The notes: generated by a model not told the origin, from the sequence alone. A DNA stretch of 64,000 nt from Glandiceps talaboti (GCF_964340395.1 NC_135568.1:7966280-8030279), one strand, 5' to 3'. Counted from the stretch's first letter, positions 14,401 to 26,004 are shown. Numbers and translations: made by a program.

Positions 14401-17400
14401 AAGTTCTAGAAGATGAAGACAATGTGTCAGATTTAAACCTTGGTTTTCTGACTGACAGAAAGTTACTGAATACCGCCCTCACTCGTGCTCAGTCATTAGT
14501 TGTTGTAGTTGGAGATCCAATAGCCCTATGTTCCATTGGAAAGTGTTCTGGTGACTGGAGAAAATTCATATCAGAATGTGAGAAACATCAAAGTGTTTAT
14601 CCTGAAACACTAACCATGGAAAGCATCCAGCAACAAGTCTTATCAACTCGTGTACAATTAGATCCCAAAGCTGCCGACTTTGTCCCAGGAAAGAAATCAG
14701 TGAAACAGAAAAAGCGCCAAGAAAAACAACCATCAAACAGTGGGGATGGTACGAACGTGCTGATAAACAAACCACTATATTCTGCAGTAGGAAGGACTGA
14801 TGTTGGGTTAAATGGCTCCAATTCAAGTGCAAACAATTCAAACATTCCAAGAGGTAAAAGTCCTGTACAACATATGTCCCTGTCATCACAGTTACGCCCT
14901 GCTGATGGCATTGTGACTGTTCATGGATTGGAAGGACAAAACGTTAGGGATATTGTCACCAAACCAGTGGTCGACTACGCAAACGATGTTTCAGGTCTCT
15001 GTTTTCTGAATGAGAGTCTGTTGGACAATGATGAATGGGAATCTGATGATGAACAAGATGTCTTAGACAAGTTAGATCTGGATGAAATCTTGCAAGAATT
15101 GGGACGACAATTGAGTATTACTAGACAACAAAGTCACAAAGAAGATATGTGTGATGACATGGTGGATATTGATGAAGAGTCACATGACGATGGGCCTTCG
15201 TGGCCGTCTACTGATCCTCTACCTAAAGCAGCAGAAAAAAAGCAACGTCAAAAACGACAACGCCTTGGCCACGATCATGATGAAGACTACGACTCTGATG
15301 AGGATGAGGATTGCATATGGAATCCATATGAAGATGAAAATCTTGAAACAACTGAATCATGTCTGATTCGAGAATATGCAAAAGATGAATTGGAAGAAAT
15401 GGTACGATCTCAAGCAGACCTTTACAAACGATGCAAGTTGTACTTGGAATTGAAGCGTTGCTATGCTGTGACGTTAGATGGTGACAAGGAAGAGGAGATT
15501 GAAATCACAACCAAATTAAAACGAGGGAGAGCACTTAACAATGATGAAGTGGTGGTGGAGATATTAGAAAGTAATGAAGAAAGCAACGAAAGTCAAGATG
15601 ATGATAAGAAGGTGTATGGTAAAGTTATTGGTATATGGAACAGAGCTGTGGAACCAAGGTTATTAAAGATAGCCTGTACCATTGATGAATACACCAATCG
15701 ACTAATGACACCACTAAATAGAACTCTCCCCAAAATGATCTGGATTTGCCCAGGTGATGCTAATTTTAAACTTAAACGACCGACCAACCATATCCCCATA
15801 TGCCAGCTTACCAAAGGAGGGGATCTTAACCTCAAGGATATCGAAGTAGTAACAAACAAAAATCGTCCGCATAAGGTATTTGTAGTGCGCTATCTTCACT
15901 GGGCACCTCAGTTTCGGTATCCCATTTGCGTTGTCATTGATGTCCTTCCACCTGGTGATACACTGGCAACTGGAACAGCCATTTTGAAAATGGCCTATGG
16001 TGTGAAAGAAACGTACAAGAAACCAGCCAAACAAGAAGCTGCTCGATTATATCCTGATAACTGGAAGATCCCTCCATCTGAATACAAGCATCGATTAGAT
16101 CTACGAGACCTTGATGTCTTTACAGTTGATCCAGTAGACTCTAAAGACTTAGATGATGCTGTGAGTGTGGAATGGGTTGATGACGACAACAACTACAAAG
16201 TTGGTATCCATATTGCTGATGTTGCATTCTTTGTACATCCGGACAGTGAGCTGGATAAAGAAGCTTTAAGGAGAACTACTTCACATTATCCATGGAATCA
16301 AACACCAGTACACATGTTACCTGCTCAGTTGAGTACCAGACTATGTAGTTTATTGCAAGGGAAGGATAGGCTTGCTTTAACTGTCTTTGTTCGGATCACA
16401 GAATCTGGTGAGGTCTCTGATCAAAGAATACATCGTTCCATCATCCGATCAAAGGCTAGACTTTCCTATGAAGAGGCAGAAAAGGTGATTACTGGTGCCA
16501 GTGATAGTTGTGTACCTGAGAATATTATGAAGTGCATACTTACTCTTCATCAACTAGCCAGTGAACTGCGTCAACATCGCTTAGGAGATGCCAGGCACTG
16601 CTTAGACTATGACGATGATGACACCATGTCCTCACCATCAGCTCACATCATGATAGAGGAATTGATGTTACTGGCTAATATGCGTATAGCAAGTTTACTC
16701 AAAGTTGCATACCCCCAATGTACGCCACTTCGCTGTCAGGTTGCTCCCAAGGAAGATAAATTGTCTGAATGGAAAACAAAACATCGCCACCAAATACAGA
16801 ACTGTCTTAGTATGGCAACTAAATCCGAGCTTCTTCAGTTACAAGAATTCCTCTTGCCAGAAGTTGGATCAAATATTGATGTTTTGAATACTGTATGGGA
16901 ACAAATAGTTGTAGCTGTGCAGCTAGGTAACATAGGAGAATTAAAGAAATTGCTTCTTACTGACCAGAATCACCCACAGCTAGCAGTCATGGTCGCCAAC
17001 TACCAACAAATCCAACAACGATCAACCTATGTGTGTTCCAATAGTACCATAGAAGGCAGTGGTCATTTTTCACTGAACGTACCAGAGTATACACATTTCA
17101 CATCTCCTATCCGAAGATATATAGACATCATAGTTCACAGACTAGTCATTGCATCCTTGACTTGTCAGAATGCACCTATCTCTCAGAACGAAGTTATGAA
17201 TATATGCAATGCTTGTAACCTACAAGCGACTTATGCAAAGGAGTTCGAACGGGCAACAATGGCTCTGTACATCGCTACGCGACTCAAAGAGAAACCTATT
17301 CGTACTCTGGCATTTGTTAAATCAACGAGCGATGGAAACATGTCCGTACATTTACAACAGTGCAACAAGCAGGTTCCACCTTCTCAACGTAGTTTAAGAC

Positions 17401-19840
17401 TCAGTGTCCTGCAACCAAGCGAGAAACCAATCATCACTGAAGATAACGACCCACTCACAGTCAAATGGAAAGGACGCATTTATATGAAAACAGAAGGAGA
17501 GGAGGAAAGTCAGTCTACTGCCCGTGTAAAACGTATGGAAACAGCTGTTCTTTCACCAGAAAGATATGTCAAACACATTCCATTTCAATTATGGCAGGAG
17601 TTATTAGCATGCACCTTAAAATGTAATAAACCAAAACTCATCTCACTTGTCAACCAGATCAGCTTCGTCCTTAACAACAGGCAAAGAGTCAAAGAAATTG
17701 GACTGAAGAGTCCGACAGGATACTGTGTGGAGGTGATGTCAGGTGGATGCAGCCAAGATCGCACTAACAGTAATAGACATTTCTGCCAATTCCAAAGAAC
17801 ATATTCCTGTGGTGAAGTCATGGAAGTACAATTATGCACGGAGATGAGAAGAGGAGTTCTGACCCCAACTGTTCAACAGTTCAATGTGACACCTAAGCTT
17901 GATATCTGTCTGGAGCATCGTGGTAAACCTGTTACTTGTTTTGCTGAAATAGCCGGGGAACGAACTGCTGCCTTGAAGAGTAAAAGAACCATTGCTGATT
18001 ACCAAAGAGTCTGGAAAAACCTAGTTTCTATGGTAACAGCAAATAGTGCTGTGACAGCAGGTGAAACAGTAGTTATCCACAATATCGGCATCCAGTGGTC
18101 AAATGTTGAAGAGGGTGACAAGAGTTTCTTTGAGGGAATATTCCGTCTGCCAGTACAGTTCTGTATGGACAAACAAGTGAAGTTTCATGGAGCAAAGATT
18201 GAAGATAAAGATCCAGATACTCACTACGGGTTTGTGTGTGTTCGGTACCAAATAAATGATTCTACAGTAGTCCAAACAAAATGTAGAAAAAATGAAGGTC
18301 AGACAGACAGACCCCATGGTTACACCTGGACTGGGCACTGTGCTACTACCGCTGTAGAGAGAAATAAAGAATTCATCGAAGTACACATGAAACTGAACCA
18401 AACAAGTACACCAATACCACCGACAGTGCTACGTCAATCACGCAAAGATTTGCTGCAATGTACCATAGAGTGGATTCCTAAAACTATGCCTGATAGGTAC
18501 GTAAATGTTCACATTTTGCTCTGAATTATTTGCTGTTTATGTTTAAATATTCTTCTACCAAATCCGTGGGTCATAATTAAAACATAGCTACAGAGGATTA
18601 TTGAATAATTGTTGAATCTAGAAAAGGAAACAATCTATGATGACAAGCCACTCTGACAACTCACACATGTTGGTTGTAATAATAAATAATATTATGTAAC
18701 AATGATAGTAATAATAATGTTGATTTTTATATAGCGCTTTCCCACTTTGTGTTCAAAGGGCTTTACAATTATTACCCCTGGCATGGATCTATAGCGACAC
18801 AACAGCCATTTATTTCCTCAACTACCTGAGGAGCATACAATCCATTTTTTGCAGCCTCTATAACTGTATAGGATTAAAGCATTCACATTGCAACCTCTAT
18901 CCTACCAGGTCCCCAATTATAAGGCTGGGTTGACTGAGGCACAATCGTGGTTCAAATCATGCCCCTGAAGGACTTTAGCCATTCAGAAACAAATGGCAGC
19001 GACAGGGCTCGAATCTGCAACCTGCAGATTCCTAGCCGGCCATTCGTAACCATTCAAGTAATGAATATATCAAAGTAGTCTTGAAATGTTCAAATATTTC
19101 CTTTCACAATAATAATAATGATAGTACTAAACATAATTTCCTTGGTTACAGACGAGTTGGCGAAGCCTTGGAAAAATTAACAAGAGCATCAAACTTTGTC
19201 AAAGATATTTGTCTTGGGAGGAAGATAACCAAGGAAGGTAGGATGCTAAAGATTAAACATATCTGGTTCATTTGACCCCCTATGTTTAATACAGTTGGTC
19301 ACAGCTGCATATTGCCTTACTCAATCCTATAGACAGCTATACAATCATAAATGAGTTCTACATTGTAGATATAAACTTTTATCAGACATTTACATCAGAC
19401 AATTCAGTAAACCTGTATGGAATAAGTTTCGCCTGTGTTTTAGCTATATAAGCTTCCTGTGTTTCTGACTTTACTGAAGACTTGTCATACATTCACATCC
19501 TTAACATTGAAGAGAGGATTTTACCCGCTTATCTGTGCCACTGAACCATATAACCTTGACCTCCATCCTCAAGGTCAAATGAAACACTTAATGTGCACTT
19601 AATGATATTGATGTGATTTTATTCCAGTTGTACATTCCAACATGAGAGGAAGGAGTACAGAGATTCAACAACGACGTCCGTTCTTCAAACTAAATGATGT
19701 ACAAGATACAGCTGTGAAAACTGCGCTATGTCAACCATTTACTGTCATTCAGGGTCCTCCTGGTAAGAAATGATTTATTTCTGTAAACTTACGTCATACA
19801 ACACTATATTTGTGTGAATGAATAATTTTAATTAACTTAT

Positions 19841-19879
<39 letters not shown>

Positions 19880-22800
19880 TATTTTTTGCCATTGTGCATC
19901 ATTTTAAAAAAATACACTAGGAAAATGTTGCAATGTCGCTCAGAACAAACAATCTACAATCCATACAAGACAACACCAAAACTAGCGACATAAGACAAGA
20001 GTAACTGTTAAAACTGTTAAAACTATACAATAGTTAATTAAAAGATTATCATGACAGTGACTGAACTGCACGTGGGAAGAAACTGTTGCTAAAACGTACC
20101 GACCTGATTTTAAGGATCGATAAGTACAATCATAGGGATTGAATTATATGAATACTACTGATGTTAGATATGAGTTAGCACTGGTGGATATTCAAGTATT
20201 AATAGTTGTAGAAAATAATGAAGTCCCTGGGCTATCTACAGACTTCGCTTGGTGTAGAAAGCTTGTTGAGGTAGTACAAACACCAAGACAAGTCTCTGGG
20301 CTATCTACAGACTTCGCTTGGTGTAGAGAGCTTGTTGAGGTAGTATAAACACCAAGACAAGTCTCTGGGCTATCTACAGACTTCGCTTATTGGTGTATAG
20401 AGAGATTGTTGAGGTAGTATAAACACCAAGACAAGTCTCTGGGCTATATCTACAGACTTCACTTGGTGAAGAGAGCTTGTTGAGGTAGTATAAACACCAA
20501 GACAAGTCCCTAGGCTACAGACTTCACTTGGTGTAGAGAGCTTGTTGAGGTAGTACAAACACTAAGCCCCTGGGCTATCTACAGACTTCGAAATAGCAAC
20601 ATCAGAAGTATGATTCTTACAACACAAACATGTTTCATGTTATTCACTTCAGGTACTGGTAAAACTGTGACTGGTGTCCACATAGCATATTGGTTTGTAC
20701 AGGCTAACAAGCAAGCACATATAGCTGGTGGTACTAAGAAACAGGTTATGTATTGCGGGCCATCTAACAAATCTGTTGATGTAGTCACTGGTAAGTTTCA
20801 TTGCCATGTGCATTGTGTTGAAAACAAAATCTTTGAAGACAGAAATATATCTTAATTGACATTCTTGCCCAGAGTTTGCGATATTAATAGTGTTCTTTGT
20901 GCTGTCTTGTAGGTTATCTTAAACGTATACCAAATTTGGAGATTGTCAGAGTATACAGTGAAAGCATCGAACGCCATGCCTTTCCAATACCAGGTGTTCC
21001 AGAATACCCACTCAGAAACAGGGAAACCGAAATTACGATGTCACATGACCATGAGGATGTAGCACTACATTACCGTATAAGGCAGTCAACCAATCCCAAC
21101 TCACGTGAAATTAAAGGATACGATACTTTGTTCCGCGATCCTGAATATTCACCAGAATTAAAAGAAGTTCAAAAATACAGGGGCCTCATAGCTGATGCCG
21201 AAAAGTTTGAGTTCGAAAAAAGTGACATCATCCTTTGCACATGCGTAACAGCAGGTGGGAGAAGAATAGCAAGTGGTACCAGAATACATCAATGTATTAT
21301 CGACGAGTGTGGTATGTGTACAGAACCGGAAACAATCGTCCCCATGGTAACAACAGATCCAAAACAGATTGTGTTGGTCGGAGACCATAAGCAACTTCGT
21401 GCTATCGTAACTGAGGATATGGCGAAAAGTTTAGGAATGGAGATATCTATGTTAGAGAGATACCAGCTGAAGGCCTTGATGTTAACTCTTCAATATAGAA
21501 TGGTGTGTAGAAAGTCTTCATAATCGTTTATTTACATGACTTTGTATCAACTATGACAATTCATGTCTAGGTTCTAATAACATAGTCTTGGCGAGTCTTA
21601 GCTGTATGGAATTTCACAACATATTGTTTGTTTTTTGCGATTCATTGTCTTAGTCGATTAAAAGTGGCAAGTGGTGATTTTAACACTCGCATAAGTGGTA
21701 CGATTTCATATCCTGGGTCTAGATGCCCATAGCAAGGTATATGGCTATGTGCTGCCCAAAATGGTCACTTTTCCAGCAAAAAATCCCTAGTCAACTTTTA
21801 TTATTATTATTATTATTAGACTTTATTTAAACTCGATAGACTGTTGAGCCAAAGGCTCTTCTCACACAGTGTCGAGATAAAAATATACAATATATACATT
21901 AAAAATACTAAACCATTAAAACAAATACAAGGGTGAGTAAAATGGCAAAAGCCAGAAGAACAGCCAGGCGACTACTAAACTAACTGTTTTCTAAAAGATG
22001 ACATTTACATTTACGTTTAAAAGATTGAAGAGTGGAGCATGATTTAATATCAATACTTAAATCATTCCAGGTTTTAACACCATTATATAAAAAACTCTTC
22101 CTAAAAAACAATTTTCATCTTGAAATTCCCTAATCATGGCTTCGATAACATGGGAGATGTCTCCATGCTCTATTAGAAATACTGTCACAACATTAGAATA
22201 AAGGTGATTGACCGGATGATTTTCCTCGAATAATGGGGTTTTTATTTTTTTGTTTCTGTTTTTGGATTATACATTGGACATACCAGCCCCGTTCAGGTAC
22301 CAAAGAATAACATTTGGTGTTTTCCAGTATCATTTAAATTGTCTAATCATACAAACTTGAGGCTATATCATTTACGAATACATCTTTTGTATTACTTCTG
22401 CAGCATCCAGGAATATGCAGTTTCCCATCCGACCACTTCTATGACAGTAGACTTCGAACTGCAGATTCCGTGTTGAGACGCCCTCAAGGACTTGACATTT
22501 GGCCAGGTGGTCGGTGTAACCCCACGGTGTTTGGACACATTGTAGGGAGCGAAGAGGTACTGACAGTATCAACGTCTGAAGGCGGTGAAATGTCAAGAAG
22601 CAATCCACTCGAAGCAGAAGAAGTGGTAAGTTTGGGAATAATAACTCGTAAGTAGATTTGATTGAAACTTGCACATGGAAGGACTTGATATAGATGACAA
22701 TATGAGGCATACAATATTGCCGGGAATGGGTTCTGTCCATGTGTCCTTGCCCACAACTCATGACATGCACAACTTAATTTCAAAATATGTGACATATGAT

Positions 22801-24213
22801 CCCATATTGGGCATGTTTATGTCCCTTTACTTCACAAATTTTACCGAATGGTATTCACAATTTTTTTCTTGCAACAAATTTTGTTTGTCACTTTTTACTG
22901 AACATATACCTTAGTCCAATAACTTGTGGAACCATGTCTTCAACAAAGACTTGTTGCATCACTTATAGTATTTGCCTTTACGATTACAGTATACAAATAG
23001 TGAATTGTACTAAAATAATCCACTTTCTATTCACAAAAAGTTTATCACCGTTTCTTTTGGTCATACTACTTTTAGATACTTTATTATCCATAATGTTTGC
23101 ATGGTTATGCATCTATATTCATTTTATGACTAATTTCATTTGAAAAAATTTTAGTACATTGAAAATGGTTACTTCTGATATTTATAATCATAATTTGTAA
23201 ATTATTAACAATATTTCTTGTATTTACAGGTCCGTATCGCCTTAACTCTACTTGTCCGTTACCATGTCAACCCAGCTTCTGTGATCATTTTATCTCAATA
23301 TAGAGCACAATGTGCAGAAATAACTAAGTTATTAGAGACCAAAGGTCATAGAGATATTGCTGTCAGTACTGTAATTGTAAGCCAAGGTAAGAATTCTCAA
23401 GTTGACAATCAGTATCTTTTTAGTCAGAAATGCATCAAGCAGGTCACCTGGAATCAAAATAGCATTTTGTAAAAGTCATTTATTCATGTGAATTACATCT
23501 GGTTGAAATCACTATTGTTTTAGTTTTAACTTTTCCTTTCTTTACTTTAAAAGTGAGTAAGGAAGAAAACATTTTTATTTGTGTGATTTTTGCTGTTTTG
23601 TTTATGTAATTTATGTAATATATGTAAATTATGTAATTTTTTCAACGTTTTCACACAACAATTTAACCTTTCCAGGTAGTGAATGGGACTATGTGATTTT
23701 CTCCACGGTAAGATCTCTACCCGGAATAGAAATTGAGGAGAGACCATCACAGGGCTGGTTGCGGAGCAACCTTGGTTTCATCACAGATGAACACCAAATC
23801 AATGTAGCAATAACACGGGCTAAACATGGGTTAATTATCGTAGGTAAGTTGTCATGTTTTGAGACCTACCCCCCCCCCCACACACACACACACACACACA
23901 CACCCACAGTGATGTGTTACACAACAAGAGCTTATGCTATCATGCTTGAAAAGATAACGAAGGCAAAAGTATCAGAAGTGTATGCAAGGGGATGTAGGGT
24001 AACAGGTTTGTGGCTACAGCTCTGTGACAACCCTACATGTGTACACTGTCTTTGCTCGAGACTGACTGTATAATCAAAATCATTTAAATATTGTATTATT
24101 CAGGAAACCAAGAACTTCTTAGGACCCACTTGATGTGGAAGAACTTATTAAAGAAGTATGAAGATGATGGCTGCATAGTTAATGCCCAAGATTTCCTGCG
24201 ACTACAAGTTTAA
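1077..24213 (+). CDS. HELZ2: HELZ2-like helicase / RNB exonuclease, 21 visible coding exons, 5' end not found
   Basis: Predicted large cytoplasmic or nuclear RNA helicase with an RNase II domain. Mammalian HELZ2 is an interferon-induced helicase, 3'-5' exoribonuclease and nuclear-receptor coactivator. Coding exons read from splice sites and phase: 1077-1337, 4553-6262, 6996-7350, 7691-7883, 7991-8098, 8254-8376, 8768-9270, 9629-10297, 11254-11653, 12634-12927, 13346-13453, 13731-13806, 14356-18496, 19152-19237, 19628-19762, 20653-20790, 20913-21502, 22404-22625, 23230-23386, 23676-23843, 24104-24213 (TAA). All junctions keep frame, giving about 3,515 codons; human HELZ2 is shorter (about 2,650 aa). 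The order Zn fingers, helicase, RNB, helicase is diagnostic. The first exon has no early ATG: either an upstream exon is missing (it would join in phase 1) or translation starts at the in-frame ATG at 1229. Exon 7991-8098 is the least certain. Introns hold repeats listed separately; others show nothing recognisable. Confidence 0.9.
1606..1689 (-). mobile_element. MITE fragment, same family as 61936-62028
   Basis: The sequence carries GCCCTCACACATCGGTGAAC, then GGCCGGTGAGGGCGGCG, and ends ACAGTCTA. This is the reverse complement, with changes, of the 93-bp element at 61936-62028. The left end here is degenerate and no target duplication is clear. It lies in HELZ2 intron 1. Confidence 0.55.
2030..2945 (+). 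repeat. Left arm of long inverted repeat (HELZ2 intron 1)
   Basis: Read against the reverse complement of 3074-4030, most of this segment aligns with substitutions and small indels. Landmarks include the sequence around the conserved poly-A-flanked GAGAATTTAAACCC, the CCAACAACTA...CTGTCAGAGCCG stretch, the ACAGGTAGATTTCA stretch and AACATATAGTTCC near the inner end. It contains a short open stretch (2409-2480) that is not in the HELZ2 frame. Confidence 0.8.
3074..4030 (-). repeat. Right arm of long inverted repeat (HELZ2 intron 1)
   Basis: Diverged reverse-complement copy of 2030-2945, separated by a spacer of about 130 bases. Short minus-strand open frames here (3443-3728) reflect the same sequence and show no recognised domain. 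Divergence looks like tens of percent, so it is not a recent foldback. Confidence 0.8.
4176..4231. repeat. (CATA)n microsatellite
   Basis: Tetranucleotide array of CATA units in HELZ2 intron 1. Confidence 0.9.
4553..7883 (+). CDS. HELZ2: HELZ2 exons 2-4: three zinc modules plus C2H2-like and CCCH-like fingers
   Basis: Three similar modules lie in tandem in exon 2. Each opens with a C-x2-C pair (VCRQCY, FCCKECF, VCKECW), then a C..H...W segment, then a Cys/His run ending in a sequence like CTFAHSDAE or CMNAHSPEE followed by Trp. The first module ends CYYGHSEEE. Exon 3 has YYCDYCYKHC with two downstream His (C2H2-like). Exon 4 has CLYSECTFAHGQEELDEW, a CCCH-like end. This matches the Cys/His-rich N terminus of HELZ2 proteins, thought to bind nucleic acid. 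Junctions: phase 1 into exons 2 and 3, phase 2 into exon 4, phase 0 out. The first spliced residues are VRG joined to PNQCPP through donor 1338 and acceptor 4552. Confidence 0.85.
7382..7500. repeat. (AATAC)n-derived simple repeat
   Basis: Pentanucleotide array with degenerate AGCAC variants toward its right end, in the HELZ2 intron between exons 3 and 4. Confidence 0.85.
8169..8208. mobile_element. 24-bp palindrome with 8-bp direct repeats (micro-MITE candidate)
   Basis: The palindrome at 8177-8200 has arms ATAGACCCT and AGGGTCTAT around a short loop. It is bordered on each side by an identical GATTACAC (8169-8176 and 8201-8208). An 8-bp duplication is the size made by hAT transposases. It lies in the HELZ2 intron between exons 5 and 6. 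Confidence 0.6.
8399..8452. repeat. (AC)n microsatellite
   Basis: AC dinucleotide array with one CG interruption, just downstream of the exon 6 donor. Confidence 0.95.
8768..14600 (+). CDS. HELZ2: HELZ2 first UPF1-like SF1 helicase (exons 7-12 and start of exon 13)
   Basis: The segment begins with the HELZ-family lead-in containing FHQWAVFDF and a region rich in basic residues ending LLNIEELAQ. Exon 8 has Walker A GPFGTGKT near nt 10,190. Exon 9 has the DEAG Walker B (IDEAGQALESE) and motif III AGDHRQM. Exon 10 has LVENYRCNDEIL, typical of the UPF1 motif IV region. Exons 11-12 hold the second RecA-like domain (VGVLSPYASQVQQI). Exon 13 opens with motif V (VQGNEFRALFIST) and motif VI (LNTALTRAQ). 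All SF1 core motifs are therefore present, so ATP-dependent unwinding or translocation is plausible. Splice joins are at 9270/9629, 10297/11254, 11653/12634, 12927/13346, 13453/13731 and 13806/14356. Confidence 0.88.
11905..12267. repeat. TAGAA/TAGAT minisatellite
   Basis: About 360 bases of imperfect AGAATAGATT-type units in the HELZ2 intron between exons 9 and 10. Confidence 0.9.
12266..12350 (-). mobile_element. LINE 3' end, antisense, with AATC-type tail
   Basis: AATCAAATCAAATCAAATC followed by 3'-UTR-like sequence resembles an antisense LINE 3' end (tail of GATTT units on the minus strand). No coding part remains, so this is a weak call. Confidence 0.35.
14255..14350 (+). mobile_element. 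LINE/SINE 3' end with ATT tail
   Basis: A segment with AGCCGCTATATAAAT followed by TTATAATTATTATTATCAT, the usual look of a retroelement 3' end with a short tandem tail. It lies directly upstream of the exon 13 acceptor. Confidence 0.45.
14356..18496 (+). CDS. HELZ2: HELZ2 exon 13: helicase-1 end, acidic linker and RNase II (RNB) domain
   Basis: This 4,141-nt exon holds about 1,380 codons. After helicase motifs V-VI there is a low-complexity linker (about nt 14,600-15,350) with strongly acidic stretches, then a beta-rich region and the RNB domain. The RNB catalytic signature is visible as TVDPVDSKDLDDA near nt 16,125, keeping the Asp residues that bind Mg2+ in RNase II/Rrp44. The second signature HFTSPIRRYIDIIVHR lies near nt 17,095. 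Both being intact supports a working 3'-5' exoribonuclease. The part after the RNB domain (nt 17,500-18,496) is a less conserved extension leading into the second helicase. The donor is at 18,497 (phase 2). Confidence 0.9.
18718..19045. mobile_element. Interspersed repeat related to sequence in the GCNT units
   Basis: Begins with TATATAGCGCTTTCCCAC and GGGCTTTACAATTATTA, typical of widespread invertebrate retroelement fragments. Its right part (near AGGTCCCC...GGCTGGGTTGACTGAGG) recurs in diverged form in the duplication units, for example near 33,310, 42,785, 49,270 and 56,320. Confidence 0.6.
19152..24213 (+). CDS. HELZ2: HELZ2 second UPF1-like SF1 helicase (exons 14-21) and C terminus
   Basis: Eight exons encode a complete second helicase. 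Walker A, QGPPG joined to TGKT, is split by the intron 19,763-20,652. Walker B is IIDECGMCTEPET and motif III is LVGDHKQLRAIV in exon 17. LTLQYRM ends exon 17 and HPGICSFPSDHFYD opens exon 18, the UPF1-type motif IV region. Exon 20 carries GSEWDYVIFSTVRS (motif V) and INVAITRAKHGLIIVG (motif VI). The last exon encodes GNQELLRTHLMWKNLL and ends LRLQV-stop, with little beyond the helicase fold. Splice phases are consistent throughout. Confidence 0.9.
19843..20120 (-). mobile_element. Antisense retroelement 3' end with (AAT)n tail
   Basis: An AAT array (19843-19880) precedes non-coding sequence resembling an antisense LINE 3' UTR. It lies in the intron that splits the second Walker A motif. Confidence 0.5.
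20219..20592. repeat. About 69-bp minisatellite, roughly five copies
   Basis: Tandem units containing CTGGGCTATCTACAGACTTC, CTTGTTGAGGTAGTA and AAACACCAAGAC. Copies differ by small indels. Open frames across it are not coding. Confidence 0.9.
21795..22130 (-). mobile_element. Antisense LINE 3' end with (ATT)n tail
   Basis: TTATTATTATTATTATTA is followed by GACTTTATTTAAACTCG and GAGCCAAAGGCTCTTCTC, the layout of an antisense LINE 3' UTR. The adjoining sequence may be remnant 3' coding but no frame is open. In the HELZ2 intron between exons 17 and 18. Confidence 0.6.
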
Positions 24214-25125
24214 TAACCATGGGAACAAGAACCTGGAATTTGCACTAAGTTCTGAATGCAAATGAAAACATTGAATGACGTGCAATATATGCAGCATACA
24301 TTTATTGATGACATAGCATATCATGCTGTGTGCAAAATTTAACACAGTTTTCACCTCAGAAACAAAATCATAAACTAATTAAGCTGTTACTTTGTTCAAG
24401 AAAACTCCAGCCTATTTTCAATTAGAAACAAGAAAAAGGTCAGGGGTCACCATGCAAATTGTTTAGATAGAGGTGAACATGATATAATTTTAGAATCCAA
24501 AATGGCTGCCGAATAATATGCTAATTATATGGGAAGATGTGGAATGAATGAATGAAATTTATTTCACCAGGTAACAAAAATAAGCTACACTTTCAAAGAA
24601 ACATATGATACAAATATACAAAATGAATACAAAAGAAACAGACAATTGTTATCTGATGTGGACCATGGAAATAGTTCAGCGGAACTATAGTCTTGTCCAT
24701 GGCCGGTACATTTTTCTACATTTCAAATCGATAATGGTATGCAGAAGAAAGGTGAATCAAAAGTATACACATACACACACACGTGTTGATTTCCCTAAAA
24801 ACAAGATGGTGAAACCCCAAATTTCTGTCATTATTTCTAAAGGACCAGGATCAAGATTTCATATAGCAAAATCTTGGGTGATTCACCTAATCTACATTTT
24901 TAATCAAAGTGGTCCCCAAGGCAAATTGTTTGTGAGCCTGGGATGTGATCATTGTTTTATTTTCTATAAATTATCATATCGTGACTATTAACATATCCAG
25001 AGATGCAAAAGGTGTCATTACTTATGCAGAGATTATTTTATCATTTTTTTCTTGGTTTTTACATCTTCAAAGTTATTCATCACATATATACGAATTCAGA
25101 ACAGTTAGTGAATATATATACATGT
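24214..25125. other. Intergenic, 3' of HELZ2
   Basis: AT-rich DNA without a convincing gene. A short antisense retroelement tail (GAATGAATGAATGAAATTTA) lies at about 24,541-24,640, and an imperfect hairpin around GGACCATGG is at about 24,659-24,706. The open frame at 24,605-24,991 has no domain. Confidence 0.6.
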
Positions 25126-25243
25126 AGACTGTAAAGTACATCACCATGGTGTCCCCATCATCTCTCCCCTTTGTTCTTATCCCTCCTCTCTGTTTGTGGA
25201 AAGGGATTAGAAGAGCGCCCTCAATGGCTGATCTTTCAGTCCA
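25126..25243. mobile_element. MITE candidate, TAGACTGTAAAGTAC family
   Basis: The left end TAGACTGTAAAGTACATCA and right end GCGCCCTCA...CAGTCCA are roughly inverted and resemble the 61936-62028 element. Flanks ATATACATG and CAATACATG match at seven of nine positions, so a 9-bp duplication is possible. Confidence 0.4.
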
Positions 25244-26004
25244 CAATACATGACATTGTATATTGAAAAACTGCACAGAAGACATAAACAATAATATGCA
25301 AATTTATGATTGTGCATCAGAGGAAAACAAAATACAGCCCATTTCAAATTACCGTTCACTGGCTCTGTTTGATGCAACCACGAACCAATAAGAACTTGCA
25401 CATGCTACACTTTTGAGATAGCAAGATTGAATGAATGCAGTTTCTTGAGACATTTTATGTAGTTGACTAAAGTGCATGCAAATATCAAATGCAGATGTCA
25501 AAAAATGGTGACAGTTTATCTATTTCATTTAGACAAAATGTAGCAAGAAATTGCAGTCTTCATATCTTAGTATGGAGAGTTCCTTATTGATTTTATCAAA
25601 TAGCTGGTGGACGGTAACATGAAACAGACTTCTTAAATTTCCTTACTTCTACATGATGTACACATATATATACTTGATATATTTCAATATTTTCAGTTTT
25701 ATATTTTTCTATGATTGAGATATACATATTGATAGTGGATGTTTCTATGAAAAATTTAAGATGAATTATTAAGAATTATATTTTAACAAGGAAATTCTAT
25801 GTTTAATAGCTTATTAGATATCCGTATATATGACAATAGTAGTTAAATATTTAGACTGAATTCCACTCAGACTTATTGAAATATTGGACCAAGGTTATTA
25901 TATTCTCCATTGTATTATTGTTGTTAAAGGCTTACATAGGAAGCAGAATTTGCTTTTTTTAAATTGTGAAATTTCATTTCATTTCAAGTTATACATAAGT
26001 GACC
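25244..26004. other. Intergenic, nothing recognised
   Basis: AT-rich sequence with no gene, repeat array or transposon end that I can identify. Confidence 0.6.

Noticed and set aside
24605-24991. 128-aa ORF downstream of HELZ2
   Set aside because: No recognised domain; it runs through a short CA repeat and AT-rich sequence, and the HELZ2 stop lies upstream.
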